DNA of 64,000 bases from an uncultured Pseudoteredinibacter sp. (GCF_947500695.1 NZ_CANMSS010000004.1:310001-374000), one strand, 5' to 3'; counted from the first letter of the stretch, positions 42,176 to 51,298 are shown. The notes: a model not told the origin generated them from the letters alone. Numbers and translations: made by a program.

Positions 42176-43798
42176 ATGAGTAATATAATTCAAATCCCGA
42201 CTCTAGGTGATGGAGATGTTTCGGGTGTAGTTGGCAGCATTTTTGTTTCAGTTGGGGATTTAGTTGATGAAGATACAATTGCGTTTGAGGTTGAAACTGA
42301 CAAAGTAGTTGTTGAGGTGCCCTGTGGTAGTTCTGGTGTTATCAAAGCATTACTGCTTAATAGTGGAGATAATGTTCAGGCGGGCCAAGATATGCTCGAA
42401 ATCACAACATCTGATAATTCTGAAGATGGTGCAGAGCCAAGCTCTGAGAAAGTCGAGACAGAAGAGGTTTTCCAAGAAGAAAATACTGCAGTAGAAGAAA
42501 GTGAAGGAGCTGGAGCTCAACATGTAAGTCTCGAATGTGTATTGCCTTCTCTCGGTGATGGTGATGTGAAAGGGATTGTGGGGGGCATTCACGTATCGCC
42601 AGGTAGTCACGTTTGTGAAGGTGATGTCATCCTGGAAGTTGAAACAGATAAGGTGGTCGTTGAGGTCCCCTCAGAGCATACTGGTCGAGTCATCGAGCTA
42701 TTGTTGTCGTCGGGGGACGAGGCTAGAAGTGGTACTCCTTATGTTTGTATAGAAGTTGAAAATACTAGCAGCAGTGCCTCTAAAGTTAAGGAGACGATGC
42801 CGAAATCGCCAGATGTTGAAAGAGTCACGAAAGCAGAAGTTAAACCGTCTGCGAGTAGCAGCTCTTTTCTAAAGACTGAAGTTTCCTCTCTAGTAGGCGT
42901 CAAGGCAGGTCCTTCTACGAGGAGGTTTGCCCGCGAATTGGGTGTTGATTTGGGTTCGGTGAGTGGGACAGGAAGCCGCGGGCGAATAACCGTAGCTGAT
43001 GTAAAGTCCTATGTGAGAAATAGCTCAACGGCGGAAGTGCAGTCAGAGGCTAAATCAATTGCTAAATCCATTGCTCTACCGGATGTGTCTCAATTTGGTC
43101 CGACTCATAGAGTTGGCTTATCGAAGATTGCCCAGGCTACATCGGCAAATATGGATCGCAGTTGGAGTCAGGTACCTCATGCTTGGGCTGATCAAAAGTT
43201 AGATATTACGGAGTTGGAGCGCCACAGGAAGCGTTTGAAAGCTGATGCACTACAACGAGGATGTCCGCTGACAATTACGGCGTTTCTTTGTAAGGCAATG
43301 GCGCAAACAATAAGAGAGTTTCCATTATTTAACGCATGTTATGACGAGGAAGCTGGAGAACTGATTTATCGTGATTATATCAATATTGGGATCGCAGTTG
43401 ATACGCCTCGAGGGTTAGTGGTACCGGTAATTAAATCGGCCGACCAAAAAAATGTTCTTGAGATAGCCGCTGATATAAGCCTTCTGAGCGAGAAGGCGGT
43501 TAATGGAAAGCTAGCCTTGTCTGATATGCAAGGATCTGGAATAACTCTATCGAATCTGGGGGGCTTAGGAGTAAGTGGTATCAAGCCAATGGTGAATTGG
43601 CCTGAGGTCGCTATCTTGGGTGTTGCAGCTGGCTCTATGGAGCCTCAATGGAGTGGAGATGCTTTTGTTCCGCGGCTTCGTATGCCCGTTTCCATGGGGA
43701 TAGATCATCGTGTCATTAATGGTGCTGATGCGGCTCGCTTTCTCGCCACATTTAAACGGCTAGTGGAAGACCCGGTACGTTTAGGTGTTGGGTTCTAA
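42176..43798 (+). CDS. aceF: Dihydrolipoyl acetyltransferase E2 with two lipoyl domains
   Basis: A 540-residue E2. Two lipoyl domains carry the lysine motif ETDKVVVEVP at about 40-49 and 155-164, separated by a Glu/Ser-rich linker. A peripheral-subunit-binding domain follows (AGPSTRRFARELGVDL, about 243-280). The catalytic domain ends with SMGIDHRVINGADAARF, which holds the active-site His and Asp at about 508-515. Enterobacterial AceF has three lipoyl domains; two is common elsewhere. It is co-transcribed with aceE. Confidence 0.95.
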   Translation: MSNIIQIPTLGDGDVSGVVGSIFVSVGDLVDEDTIAFEVETDKVVVEVPCGSSGVIKALLLNSGDNVQAGQDMLEITTSDNSEDGAEPSSEKVETEEVFQEENTAVEESEGAGAQHVSLECVLPSLGDGDVKGIVGGIHVSPGSHVCEGDVILEVETDKVVVEVPSEHTGRVIELLLSSGDEARSGTPYVCIEVENTSSSASKVKETMPKSPDVERVTKAEVKPSASSSSFLKTEVSSLVGVKAGPSTRRFARELGVDLGSVSGTGSRGRITVADVKSYVRNSSTAEVQSEAKSIAKSIALPDVSQFGPTHRVGLSKIAQATSANMDRSWSQVPHAWADQKLDITELERHRKRLKADALQRGCPLTITAFLCKAMAQTIREFPLFNACYDEEAGELIYRDYINIGIAVDTPRGLVVPVIKSADQKNVLEIAADISLLSEKAVNGKLALSDMQGSGITLSNLGGLGVSGIKPMVNWPEVAILGVAAGSMEPQWSGDAFVPRLRMPVSMGIDHRVINGADAARFLATFKRLVEDPVRLGVGF

Positions 43799-43836
43799 AA
43801 AGAAGGTTGATAGCGAGTAGCTTTGGAGAAAAACGT

Positions 43837-44607
43837 ATGGATAGAAGAAAATTCTTAATGGGGGTGGGTAGTTTGGCGTTCATTCGATCACCAATAGCCT
43901 ATTCAGATACTTCGTTAATCGATGGGTTAAAGTCAGAATTAATTATTGCAAACAAAATTCTTTCTAACCAGGGTGTGTTTGATGCGTTTGGCCACATAAG
44001 TTTTAGGGTTCCAAGTGGGCCAGGGGCTTTCATCATGTCCTATTCCAAAAGCCCTGAACTTGTCACTTTGGACGATTTGGCTGTATACGACAAACTGGGT
44101 GAGCCTCTACACCAGAGTGAAAGGGTGAGTTTTCGTGAGCGATATATTCATTCTGAGCTATATCAAAGTCGGCCTGACGTAATGGCCGTTTGTCATCACC
44201 ACTCTGACGCTATCATTCCATATACGGTTACCAATACGCCCATGAGGCCTGTTGTCTTGGTTGCTGCCACGATAGGGAGCAAAATACCAACGTGGGATCC
44301 TAAAGACTACTTGCCGTTTGTGAATAGCGCAGAGAAAGGGCGGGATTTCGCCAAAAGTATGGGGGATGCTACCGTTGCTCTCCTTCGGGGGCATGGTTGC
44401 ACCGTTGTCGGTGCGGGTATTAGAGAAGTTGTTATGACTTCGATTTACTTACAACGAAATGCATTGATGTTGAGTCAATCGCTAGCGTTAGGGAAAGTGA
44501 AGTCACTGTCTGAGACAGAAATATCGAAACTCAGAAAAATACTTTTCGCACCTGACTCTCGCGACCGTGCCTGGGAATATTGGAAACACAAATTAGATGT
44601 CATGTGA
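43837..44607 (+). CDS. Class II aldolase/adducin-family protein with Tat-like signal
   Basis: A 256-residue protein. The N-terminus MDRRKFLMGVG is a twin-arginine-type signal (about 1-27). The aldolase fold follows: FDAFGHISFRVP, then VCHHHSDAIIPY with metal-binding histidines, and LLRGHGCTVVG with a further one. These are the usual zinc-site motifs, so an active enzyme is plausible. Class II aldolases are normally cytosolic, so export is unusual. GGAGA supports ATG 43,837. It is 38 bases after aceF in the same operon and overlaps the sensor kinase gene by 15 bases. Confidence 0.8.
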   Translation: MDRRKFLMGVGSLAFIRSPIAYSDTSLIDGLKSELIIANKILSNQGVFDAFGHISFRVPSGPGAFIMSYSKSPELVTLDDLAVYDKLGEPLHQSERVSFRERYIHSELYQSRPDVMAVCHHHSDAIIPYTVTNTPMRPVVLVAATIGSKIPTWDPKDYLPFVNSAEKGRDFAKSMGDATVALLRGHGCTVVGAGIREVVMTSIYLQRNALMLSQSLALGKVKSLSETEISKLRKILFAPDSRDRAWEYWKHKLDVM

Positions 44608-45861
44608 GGTAGGGTGAGGCCAGCTAACGGTTACGCGCGTTCCCTTTAGGTGCTCAGAGTGAACGTCCATTACCCACCCGAGTGAATAAATAATTCGTTC
44701 AATTAGGCGCAAGCCTAGTCCGGGGCTTGGTGACTCTGACTTAGGCTTATAACCACAGCCTGTGTCAGAGATGCGAAAACCTTGCTCTAGTACTTCAATG
44801 TTGATCGTTCCTTTGCGAGTATTCGTAATCGCATTTCGGATGAGGTTGTTTAGTACCATACGCGTTTGACTTATTGGAATCTTGTGGCGGAGTGCTTTAG
44901 GGCCCGAGAGTTCAATGTTTAACTCTTTGTCAGCTCGTAGGTATTCATTGTCTTTAATTGCCTGCTCTGCAAGTGTAAAGATACTGTATGTGACTTTAGG
45001 TTCTTGGTAGTTTTCATGCCTTTGCATCCATAGAAGTGTTGATATAAGGGCGTTCATGTCGTGATATGCATGGCGTATCCTAGAAATAGAGTCTTCAATT
45101 TTATCTAGATTTGACTCCTCTATAGATAGCTCTGCTAAATCCAGAGATGCACCAATGACACTAATAGGGGTTCTCAGCTCATGGCTTGCACTCTGTAAAA
45201 AAAAACGTTCCTTTTCTTGAAGTTTTTTTACTTCTTGGGCGATGCTTGTTAGTGTGGCAGCTACCTCGCCTAGCTCATCTTTAGGGAATTCATCGAGCTT
45301 AATTCTTGGGCTTTCGTCGAAGAAAATTTGCTTAGAGTACTGATTAAGCTTATAGGCTGGCTGGAGAATTCTATCGACTAATTTTGCACAAAAAATCAGT
45401 GTTATGAATATCGTTATTCCAGCGGATATCGCTAGAACGTCTCCTATTCTATCTTCAAGGTAGCTATTCTTACCCTGAGTGAAGACGAGGGTATAAAGTG
45501 TTCCCTTGTGTTCTATTGTTGATACAAAATAGTTGTTTCCTGACGTTCGATACTCTTTTATATCTTTTGATCGCTCATCGAACTCTGAGTGCTCTCTTAG
45601 GTCTGTGGGTAGGTTGGAAGGGTCTTTATATACTCCGACTAATCCGCCATATGAATCTTGATAGTGAGTGTCAATGGTGTTGTTGGCCAAAATTTCGTTT
45701 GAGGCGGCCTGTAAGATGCTTCGGAAAGCTTCGTCTTCTGATTTATGGAAGAAGATCACGGCCAGTATCGAATACACTATGATCTGAATTGTGCAGACTC
45801 CGAGAATGGTGGCAGAAACCAGAAATCGAAGACTTTGAGTCGGGCTTGAATTATGTCTCAA
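44593..45861 (-). CDS. Sensor histidine kinase
   Basis: A 422-residue inner-membrane kinase with two membrane helices (about 10-33 and 140-162) around a periplasmic sensor loop of about 105 residues and a HAMP-like linker. The phosphoacceptor motif SASHELRTPISV places His at about 225. The ATPase domain has NLIRNAIT (N box), ISDTGCGY and GLGLRLIERI. The periplasmic part is not a recognised ligand domain. Its start overlaps the response regulator gene by 11 bases, so the pair is co-transcribed. It lies next to the aceEF operon and may sense a related compound. Confidence 0.92.
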   Translation of the reverse strand: MRHNSSPTQSLRFLVSATILGVCTIQIIVYSILAVIFFHKSEDEAFRSILQAASNEILANNTIDTHYQDSYGGLVGVYKDPSNLPTDLREHSEFDERSKDIKEYRTSGNNYFVSTIEHKGTLYTLVFTQGKNSYLEDRIGDVLAISAGITIFITLIFCAKLVDRILQPAYKLNQYSKQIFFDESPRIKLDEFPKDELGEVAATLTSIAQEVKKLQEKERFFLQSASHELRTPISVIGASLDLAELSIEESNLDKIEDSISRIRHAYHDMNALISTLLWMQRHENYQEPKVTYSIFTLAEQAIKDNEYLRADKELNIELSGPKALRHKIPISQTRMVLNNLIRNAITNTRKGTINIEVLEQGFRISDTGCGYKPKSESPSPGLGLRLIERIIYSLGWVMDVHSEHLKGTRVTVSWPHPTSHDI

Positions 45862-46513
45862 TCGATAGGCCTCTTCTTGGAACAGTCTTTATTACCGGGT
45901 GGTCAAAAGGTTTGTCGACCACTTTTCGGAGCTGATAAATCGTAGTTTTTAGTGAATCGGTTTGAGGGGGAGATTCACCCCATAATTCGGCTTCAAGTTC
46001 TGACTTGCTTACGATCTGCGGATGCTTTTTGGCTAGTAAGGAGAGAAGTTTCCAGCAGTGGTTATTAAGCTTTAATGGCGTGCCTTTCCGGGTCGCAGTT
46101 TCTTCAACGAAATCAACTGAAAGATCCCCAATGTTTATGGTCGATAATTGATTTTCATATCTTTTTGCAAGGGATTTGGCTCGAGCATAAAGTTCCCGGA
46201 TCTGAAATGGTTTTATTAGGTAGTCGTGGGCACCGGACTCGAACCCCATCTCTATGTCTTCGATCGAATCCCGGGCTGTTAAAAAGATAATTGGTGTTCG
46301 GTTGTGCTGTTGACGTAGGGATTTGCAAACATCGAATCCATCTAGGTCTGGTAGATTGATGTCCAATATAATTAAGTCGTAATTGTTGTGGGATGCTAGG
46401 TTTATTGCTGATTGGCCGTCAAAAGCGTAATCCATAGTTACAGAATTCATTGACATCCAGTCAATAATAGAGCCTGCTAGATTGGTGTTGTCCTCAACTA
46501 GTAGTATCTTCAT
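45851..46513 (-). CDS. Response regulator, OmpR/PhoB family
   Basis: A 220-residue regulator. The receiver has acidic E7/D8, the phosphoacceptor D51 in LIILDINLPD, T at about 79 (FLTARD) and K at about 101 (LIKPFQ). The C-terminal winged helix has LNNHCWKLLSLLAKKHP and TDSLKTTIYQLRKVVD, ending in KTVPRRGLSI. It pairs with the kinase next to it. The spacer upstream (46,514-46,648) has long T runs and is shared with a divergent membrane-protein gene. Confidence 0.92.
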   Translation of the reverse strand: MKILLVEDNTNLAGSIIDWMSMNSVTMDYAFDGQSAINLASHNNYDLIILDINLPDLDGFDVCKSLRQQHNRTPIIFLTARDSIEDIEMGFESGAHDYLIKPFQIRELYARAKSLAKRYENQLSTINIGDLSVDFVEETATRKGTPLKLNNHCWKLLSLLAKKHPQIVSKSELEAELWGESPPQTDSLKTTIYQLRKVVDKPFDHPVIKTVPRRGLSIET

Positions 46514-46648
46514 GTTATATCTTCATCTTTGCTTATAACCAAACAGTATTCTCTGTTTTGAAAAAACTCCTTCTTTTCCTGTTTTTTTTTCCTTTTTTTT
46601 ACCTTGTTGAGTTTAGAGTAGTTTGGTGAATCTCTAACGATAATAAAT

Positions 46649-47083
46649 ATGTTACAGCAAAACGCTTTGAAATTGAACATTGGGCGAATCATGACGATGT
46701 TAGGATTTCTGATTGGCTTGGCTGACCTGAGTAGGACTTTCAGTCGTGTTGGCGATGAGGCCTATTTGCTAATGGCGACATCAGGTGCAGTAGTCAATGA
46801 TACTTGGCGACACGCACTTCACGAATCTATTGGCGGCGTCGCAGTTATGGTTTCGGTTTTGTATATTTACTTTGCGGGCCCTCCGTCAAGAACTCCTACG
46901 ACATGGGTTGTAGTGATGATCTTGCTCGTTGGCCACTACGCGCCGTTTTGGATCGGAACGCCTTTTTTACCTGAGCTTGGTGCGCCTCATTGGAGGGCTG
47001 AGTTGATCCATATTTTAATGGCAGCTTTTCCTCTGGCTGGGGCGCTTATAGCCCGTCCAGTCTTTATGACGAACAAATCCTAA
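46649..47083 (+). CDS. Unrecognised small membrane protein
   Basis: A 144-residue protein with about four hydrophobic segments (about 12-28, 60-76, 84-102 and 118-134). Charged and His residues occur near membrane ends (TWRHALHES, HWRAELIHI). I do not recognise the family. It begins an apparent operon with two exported metal-dependent hydrolases, 11 bases ahead of the first, and is divergent from the two-component system. It may help anchor or supply those enzymes. Confidence 0.65.
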   Translation: MLQQNALKLNIGRIMTMLGFLIGLADLSRTFSRVGDEAYLLMATSGAVVNDTWRHALHESIGGVAVMVSVLYIYFAGPPSRTPTTWVVVMILLVGHYAPFWIGTPFLPELGAPHWRAELIHILMAAFPLAGALIARPVFMTNKS

Positions 47084-47093
47084 AGGAGAAAGT

Positions 47094-48044
47094 ATGAAGA
47101 AGTCGCTAGGCGTGTTTGCATTACTCGCTATGTTTTTTACCCAGGTAAACGCTGCCAAAGATCCCGATAAGGGTTTTGAAGTTATTTTACTAGGGAGTGG
47201 TTCCCCTGGGATTCATGTGGATCGATTTAGCTCGAGCAATTTAGTTAAGGTCGCAGGGAAAACATTTCTGGTGGACGCAGGTCGAGGCGCCGCCATTCGA
47301 ATGAGCCAAGTGGGTAACCCTAGGCAGTTGTTACCATCTTTGGATGGTGTTTTTCTTACGCATCTTCATTCTGATCATTTGATGGGTTTATCTGATGTTT
47401 ATATGACAGGGTGGTTGTATGGGCGCAACTCTGTTTTTGATATATATGGGCCTCCGGGAACGAAAGGCTTAATGCAGGGGCTTCGCTCAGCTTATGACAA
47501 GGACGTTTACTACCGATCTGAAGTCGATACTAAGTATGCAACAACTGGATTGGAAGTAAATGTCACCGAATATAGTAGTGATAGGGTGCTGGTCTCTGAT
47601 GGCGGGTTGAAGATCACTGCTTTTTTGGTTGATCACGCCGATATTAAACCAGCGTTTGGTTATAAGTTTGAGTATGGTGGTAAGTGCGCTGTTTTTTCCG
47701 GTGATACGCGATATTCTGAAAACTTGATAAAGCACTCTCGTGGGTGTGATGTTGTTATTCACGAGGTTTCCCAGGTCTCCGACGCATACCTCAAAAAGCG
47801 TCCTTCCTTTCAGACAATTCTAGATCATCATACTTTGCCTGTAGATGTTGGTCGAGTGTTTTCAAGAGTAAAGCCAAGCCTTGGCGTGTTTAATCATATT
47901 ATTGCCATTGATATATCAGAGCAGGAGCTGGTTGACCAGGCGCGCGAAACCTACTCGGGTCCGCTCATGGTGGGTCACGATCTCATGAAGATTTCATTAA
48001 GCGGCGATAAGCCTACTGTTAGTGATTTGCGTCAATCGAAATAG
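47094..48044 (+). CDS. Exported metallo-beta-lactamase-fold hydrolase (RNase Z/AtsA-like)
   Basis: A 316-residue protein with a signal peptide (about 1-20). Metal-site motifs are THLHSDHLMG (about 89-98), FSGDTRY with the bridging Asp, and HEVSQV plus a late FNHI for the remaining ligands. The order and the GSGSPGIHVDR start resemble the AtsA-type arylsulfatase/RNase Z-like branch. Because it is exported, an RNA substrate is unlikely; a lactone, ester or sulfate ester is more plausible. AAAGGAGAAAGT precedes the ATG. Second gene of three. Confidence 0.85.
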   Translation: MKKSLGVFALLAMFFTQVNAAKDPDKGFEVILLGSGSPGIHVDRFSSSNLVKVAGKTFLVDAGRGAAIRMSQVGNPRQLLPSLDGVFLTHLHSDHLMGLSDVYMTGWLYGRNSVFDIYGPPGTKGLMQGLRSAYDKDVYYRSEVDTKYATTGLEVNVTEYSSDRVLVSDGGLKITAFLVDHADIKPAFGYKFEYGGKCAVFSGDTRYSENLIKHSRGCDVVIHEVSQVSDAYLKKRPSFQTILDHHTLPVDVGRVFSRVKPSLGVFNHIIAIDISEQELVDQARETYSGPLMVGHDLMKISLSGDKPTVSDLRQSK

Positions 48045-48054
48045 GAGTAAAACG

Positions 48055-48858
48055 ATGTTTAAGAAATGTTTTTCTGCATTTTGTTTGGTTTTGTGTTCGG
48101 TGTCTTCCGTGGTGGTCGGTGCTGCTGAATTGCGCTGGCTAGGTCAGGCAGGGTATCAAATTAAAACAAACTCAGGGAAAGTCATTCTGATTGACCCTTT
48201 TATTACACATAACCCCAAGGCGCCTAAAGATGTCAGGGATTTAAAGGGGTTGGGGAAAGTTGATCTTATTTTGGTAACCCATGGGCATAAAGATCACTTT
48301 GGTGACACACTGGAAATATCTCGTATGACCGGCGCAAAGATTGCGCTTAATGCGGATTTGGGTACAACTTTGGAGACATTGAAGATTGTTCCAGAGGGTA
48401 AGCTAATTCGGTTTAACAAGGGAGCAACTCTTGAGCCGATTGGTGCTGGTATTAAAATTACTATGGTGCGAGCTGAGCATAGCTCTAGCTTCGAGCACCC
48501 TCACAACGGAGTTGTTGAGAATCACCCTGGTGGTGAGCCGGCAGGGTATATTATCGAGTTGGAAGATGGCTATAAGATTTACCATGCAGGGGATACCGGC
48601 GTTTTCGCTGATATGGTGTTTATTGGTGGATATTACAGCCCGGATTTGGCGCTATTACCGATCGGGGGTCATTTCACAATGGACCCTAAGCACGCCGCGT
48701 ATGCCGTGAATGCTTTGTTGAAGCCAAAGGTTGTGATCCCGATGCACTACGGTACGTTTCCTATTTTGGCTGGTACACCGAAGCAGTTCAAAGCTGCCTT
48801 GGGTAAAACTAAGTCGAAGTTGGTTGTTTTAGAGCCGGGCGATACTTACCGCCCTTAG
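48055..48858 (+). CDS. Exported UPF0173-type metal-dependent hydrolase
   Basis: A 267-residue protein: signal peptide (about 1-24) followed by a metallo-beta-lactamase fold of the UPF0173 type. Visible motifs are WLGQAGYQI, LIDPFITHNPKAP, VTHGHKDHFGD (about 75-85), RAEHSSSF, YHAGDTGVF and a late VIPMHYGTFP. Cytosolic UPF0173 proteins lack a signal peptide, so this is a secreted version. GGAG precedes ATG 48,055. It lies ten bases after the other hydrolase. A strong hairpin follows. Confidence 0.87.
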   Translation: MFKKCFSAFCLVLCSVSSVVVGAAELRWLGQAGYQIKTNSGKVILIDPFITHNPKAPKDVRDLKGLGKVDLILVTHGHKDHFGDTLEISRMTGAKIALNADLGTTLETLKIVPEGKLIRFNKGATLEPIGAGIKITMVRAEHSSSFEHPHNGVVENHPGGEPAGYIIELEDGYKIYHAGDTGVFADMVFIGGYYSPDLALLPIGGHFTMDPKHAAYAVNALLKPKVVIPMHYGTFPILAGTPKQFKAALGKTKSKLVVLEPGDTYRP

Positions 48859-48866
48859 GTAGTTGC

Positions 48867-48886
48867 GAGCTGGCTTTTGCCAGCTC
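48867..48886. terminator. Bidirectional terminator
   Basis: GAGCTGGC and GCCAGCTC form a perfect eight-base stem around TTTT, between the converging hydrolase and dehydrogenase genes. The flanking T runs are short in both directions. Confidence 0.7.
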
Positions 48887-48890
48887 AATT

Positions 48891-49838
48891 TCAGTAGCCC
48901 TTGTTGATGGGGACGACCCTTTCTAGAGGAAGGCCTCTTTCGAGTCGATCGACATTGTCAGCCATCCAGTAGGCAACTTGGGTTACATTTTCGTGAGCGA
49001 GCCCCGCCATGTGCGGACTAATGATTAACCCTTTAGTGTTCCATAGTGGACTTTCTTTTGGGAGTGGCTCCGGTCGAAAAACATCGAGTGAGGCGCCGGC
49101 AACATGCCCGCTGTTAAGCGCTTCCATTAGGGCTTCTGGGGCGGTGACGCCTCCTCGGGATATATCGATAAAAATACTGCCTGTTTTCATTTTTGAGAAT
49201 GCTTCAGAGTTAAACATATTCTCGGTTTCTGGGGTTAGAGGTGTGATGACAATGGTTGCATCTGCCTGACTAAGGACCTCAAAGAGGTCGCTGCTTGGAT
49301 AGACTTTGTCAACACCGCTAATGTCGGCAACTTGACGTTTAGTGCCTATGACTCTCATTCCAAGCGCTTTGGCTCTAACGGCAATCTCTGAGCCGATAAC
49401 GCCTAAGCCGATTATTGCCAATGTTTTTCCGGAAATGACTCTGTGTGAAAACGGAAGAAACTCGTTGCGTTTTTGTTGATCGATAAGTTTTGGTATGCCT
49501 TTCATATGTGCCATCACCATGGCGATCGCAAACTCTGGCATTTGGGGGATGGTGAGGCCTTGATTGTTGGCGATAATCACGTTTTCGGGAAGGTCGCTTG
49601 CAGGAAGTATGGCGTCAACGCCGGTTGTGAAAACATGAATGAGTTTTAAATTGGGAGCTTTGTGCCAAAGATTGCGGGGCGGACGATGGCAGAAAAGAAT
49701 TTCTACGCTTTCGTCTAGACCTTCTTCGAACTCTTTTGGTGTGTGCCAGTAGATGACTTCCTTTCCTTTTAGGGCGTTGTCTAGGTGGGGAATGATTTCT
49801 GGGATAAAAGGGCGGTAAATGTGAATTTTTTCAAACAT
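48891..49838 (-). CDS. D-2-hydroxyacid dehydrogenase
   Basis: A 315-residue NAD(P)-dependent enzyme. The nucleotide motif GLGVIGSEIA lies at about 147-156. Catalytic residues fit the family: Arg in FIDISRGGV (about 233), Glu in the FRPEPLPKESPLW segment and His in ISPHMAGL (about 280). The N-terminal part matches the short-chain hydroxypyruvate/phosphoglycerate branch. It reduces a 2-oxo acid or oxidises a D-2-hydroxy acid. It is divergent from the M24/VOC/FAH operon and may act in the same pathway. Confidence 0.9.
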   Translation of the reverse strand: MFEKIHIYRPFIPEIIPHLDNALKGKEVIYWHTPKEFEEGLDESVEILFCHRPPRNLWHKAPNLKLIHVFTTGVDAILPASDLPENVIIANNQGLTIPQMPEFAIAMVMAHMKGIPKLIDQQKRNEFLPFSHRVISGKTLAIIGLGVIGSEIAVRAKALGMRVIGTKRQVADISGVDKVYPSSDLFEVLSQADATIVITPLTPETENMFNSEAFSKMKTGSIFIDISRGGVTAPEALMEALNSGHVAGASLDVFRPEPLPKESPLWNTKGLIISPHMAGLAHENVTQVAYWMADNVDRLERGLPLERVVPINKGY

Positions 49839-49908
49839 TGGGTTTTCCGTAGGGTGAGATTTTCGATTTTAGATTTTACTGTTTTGTCACATAAGTCGAT
49901 TGTTGTCT

Positions 49909-49938
49909 ACTGTCGCGGACTTATCTTATCGCGACAGT
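49909..49938. promoter_or_regulatory. Nine-base inverted repeat in a divergent promoter region
   Basis: ACTGTCGCG (49,909-49,917) and CGCGACAGT (49,930-49,938) are perfect inverses around 12 AT-rich bases. The site lies centrally between the dehydrogenase gene (-) and the M24-like gene (+), where an operator for both would be placed. Confidence 0.55.
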
Positions 49939-50045
49939 GCGTGGTTTAGTGTTGTCACTCTTGGCTAATGGAGCGTCAGCGGTAGTCAATACCTACTGGT
50001 CGCTGGGAGCTATAGTGTGTTTCTGAACTTGTTCTAGGAGGATTT

Positions 50046-51248
50046 GTGGAAAGATTTGTTCCTGAAGAGTGGCAGCTTGCGAGTGTGTCGATTGCTGAGC
50101 TCGAGAGGAGGTGGAGTGCGTTGCGAAAGCTAATGATCGCAGTGGATGTAGACACTCTTATTATTTCGGCAAGTACTGAGCAGTACGGTGGTTATGTTCG
50201 CTATGTTACCGGGGTTCCACCTAAGAATGGTATTGCGGATGTTGTCGTGTTTTCTCTCCATGGCGCTATGCGAGTTGTAAGGACTGGTATGGCGGGCGGC
50301 CGTCGCCCTTTGGATTTTTCAGTCAGTGGCGTACACCGGGGCGTCGAGTTGTTAGTAACCGAGCCTTATCGGCCTGGTGTGAGCTTTTCAGAGAAATGTT
50401 TACTGGAGTCTGTTGCAGAGACAGTTAAGTCCGTAGGTGCGAGCAATCTTGGTGTTATTGGCTCCGGGGAGCTTATGTGGAAGTTGAGTAACGTAGACGT
50501 TCAGGGTCCATGGCATGACCACTTTGATATGACCTCCATGTTTGAAGTCCTTATGAGTGTGAAGTCTCCGGAGGAGTTGGAGGCTACTCGTCGTGCAGCT
50601 CGTATTCAGGATGAAGTTATGGCAGAACTAGGGTCTATGATTTGTTCGGGAGTCTATGAGTTTGAGATCGCTTTGACGGCGACAAACCTGATGGAGCGTC
50701 TTGGGTCAACATCTGGTCATGTTCTTGTCGGGTCCGGTGCGGCTGATGAAAGGATGGTCTTAAAAGAGCATCGCAGCGTGATGACTCGAAAGTTGTCATC
50801 TGGCGATCATGTATTCGTGCTTATCGAGATGAATGGCCCTGAAGGCTACTTTGCTGAGTTGGGGCGTCAATTTGTGTTGGGGGATGTCGCTCCCGAGATG
50901 GTGGATGAGCTGATCTTTTTTAACCAGGCTAGGGATAGCTTTATTGATCAGTTGGACTTGAAGAGTGATGTGCTAGAAGCGTGCGAAGAATTTAGTCAGC
51001 ATCTGGTTTTGAATGGTCGAGAGCCGCAGCGACGATTTTTTCTTCATGGTCAAGGCTACAGCATGGTGGAGCGGCCCCATTTTATTGCTGGAGAAACTAT
51101 GGGGCTGTCGGTAGGTATGAATCTGGCTTGCCATCCGTTTTCTGTCAATGGAAATGTGATGGTCGGCATGTCTGATAATTACATTTGTGGAGACTCTGGT
51201 CGTCTCGAAAGAATACACAAAACAGAGAAAACAATTTTTGTGGTTTGA
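50046..51248 (+). CDS. M24-family (prolidase/creatinase-like) protein
   Basis: A 400-residue protein with the two-domain creatinase/prolidase layout. The C-terminal pita-bread domain has LIEMNGPEGYFAELGRQF, where the two metal-binding Asp of peptidases appear as Glu, and FFLHGQGYSMVERPHF, where the His is kept. This suggests a hydrolase or lyase other than a standard aminopeptidase, or altered metal use. AGGAGG directly precedes GTG 50,046. First gene of an operon with VOC, FAH and transporter genes. Confidence 0.8.
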   Translation: MERFVPEEWQLASVSIAELERRWSALRKLMIAVDVDTLIISASTEQYGGYVRYVTGVPPKNGIADVVVFSLHGAMRVVRTGMAGGRRPLDFSVSGVHRGVELLVTEPYRPGVSFSEKCLLESVAETVKSVGASNLGVIGSGELMWKLSNVDVQGPWHDHFDMTSMFEVLMSVKSPEELEATRRAARIQDEVMAELGSMICSGVYEFEIALTATNLMERLGSTSGHVLVGSGAADERMVLKEHRSVMTRKLSSGDHVFVLIEMNGPEGYFAELGRQFVLGDVAPEMVDELIFFNQARDSFIDQLDLKSDVLEACEEFSQHLVLNGREPQRRFFLHGQGYSMVERPHFIAGETMGLSVGMNLACHPFSVNGNVMVGMSDNYICGDSGRLERIHKTEKTIFVV

Positions 51249-51298
51249 AGTGCGATGAATTTTAGGCTCAAAAATATCTGAAATTAATGGAGAGTAGT

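Noticed and set aside
50046..51248. M24 protein as the DMSP lyase DddP
   Set aside because: DddP keeps the set of metal-binding Asp residues, while two are Glu here, and no DMSP genes are near.
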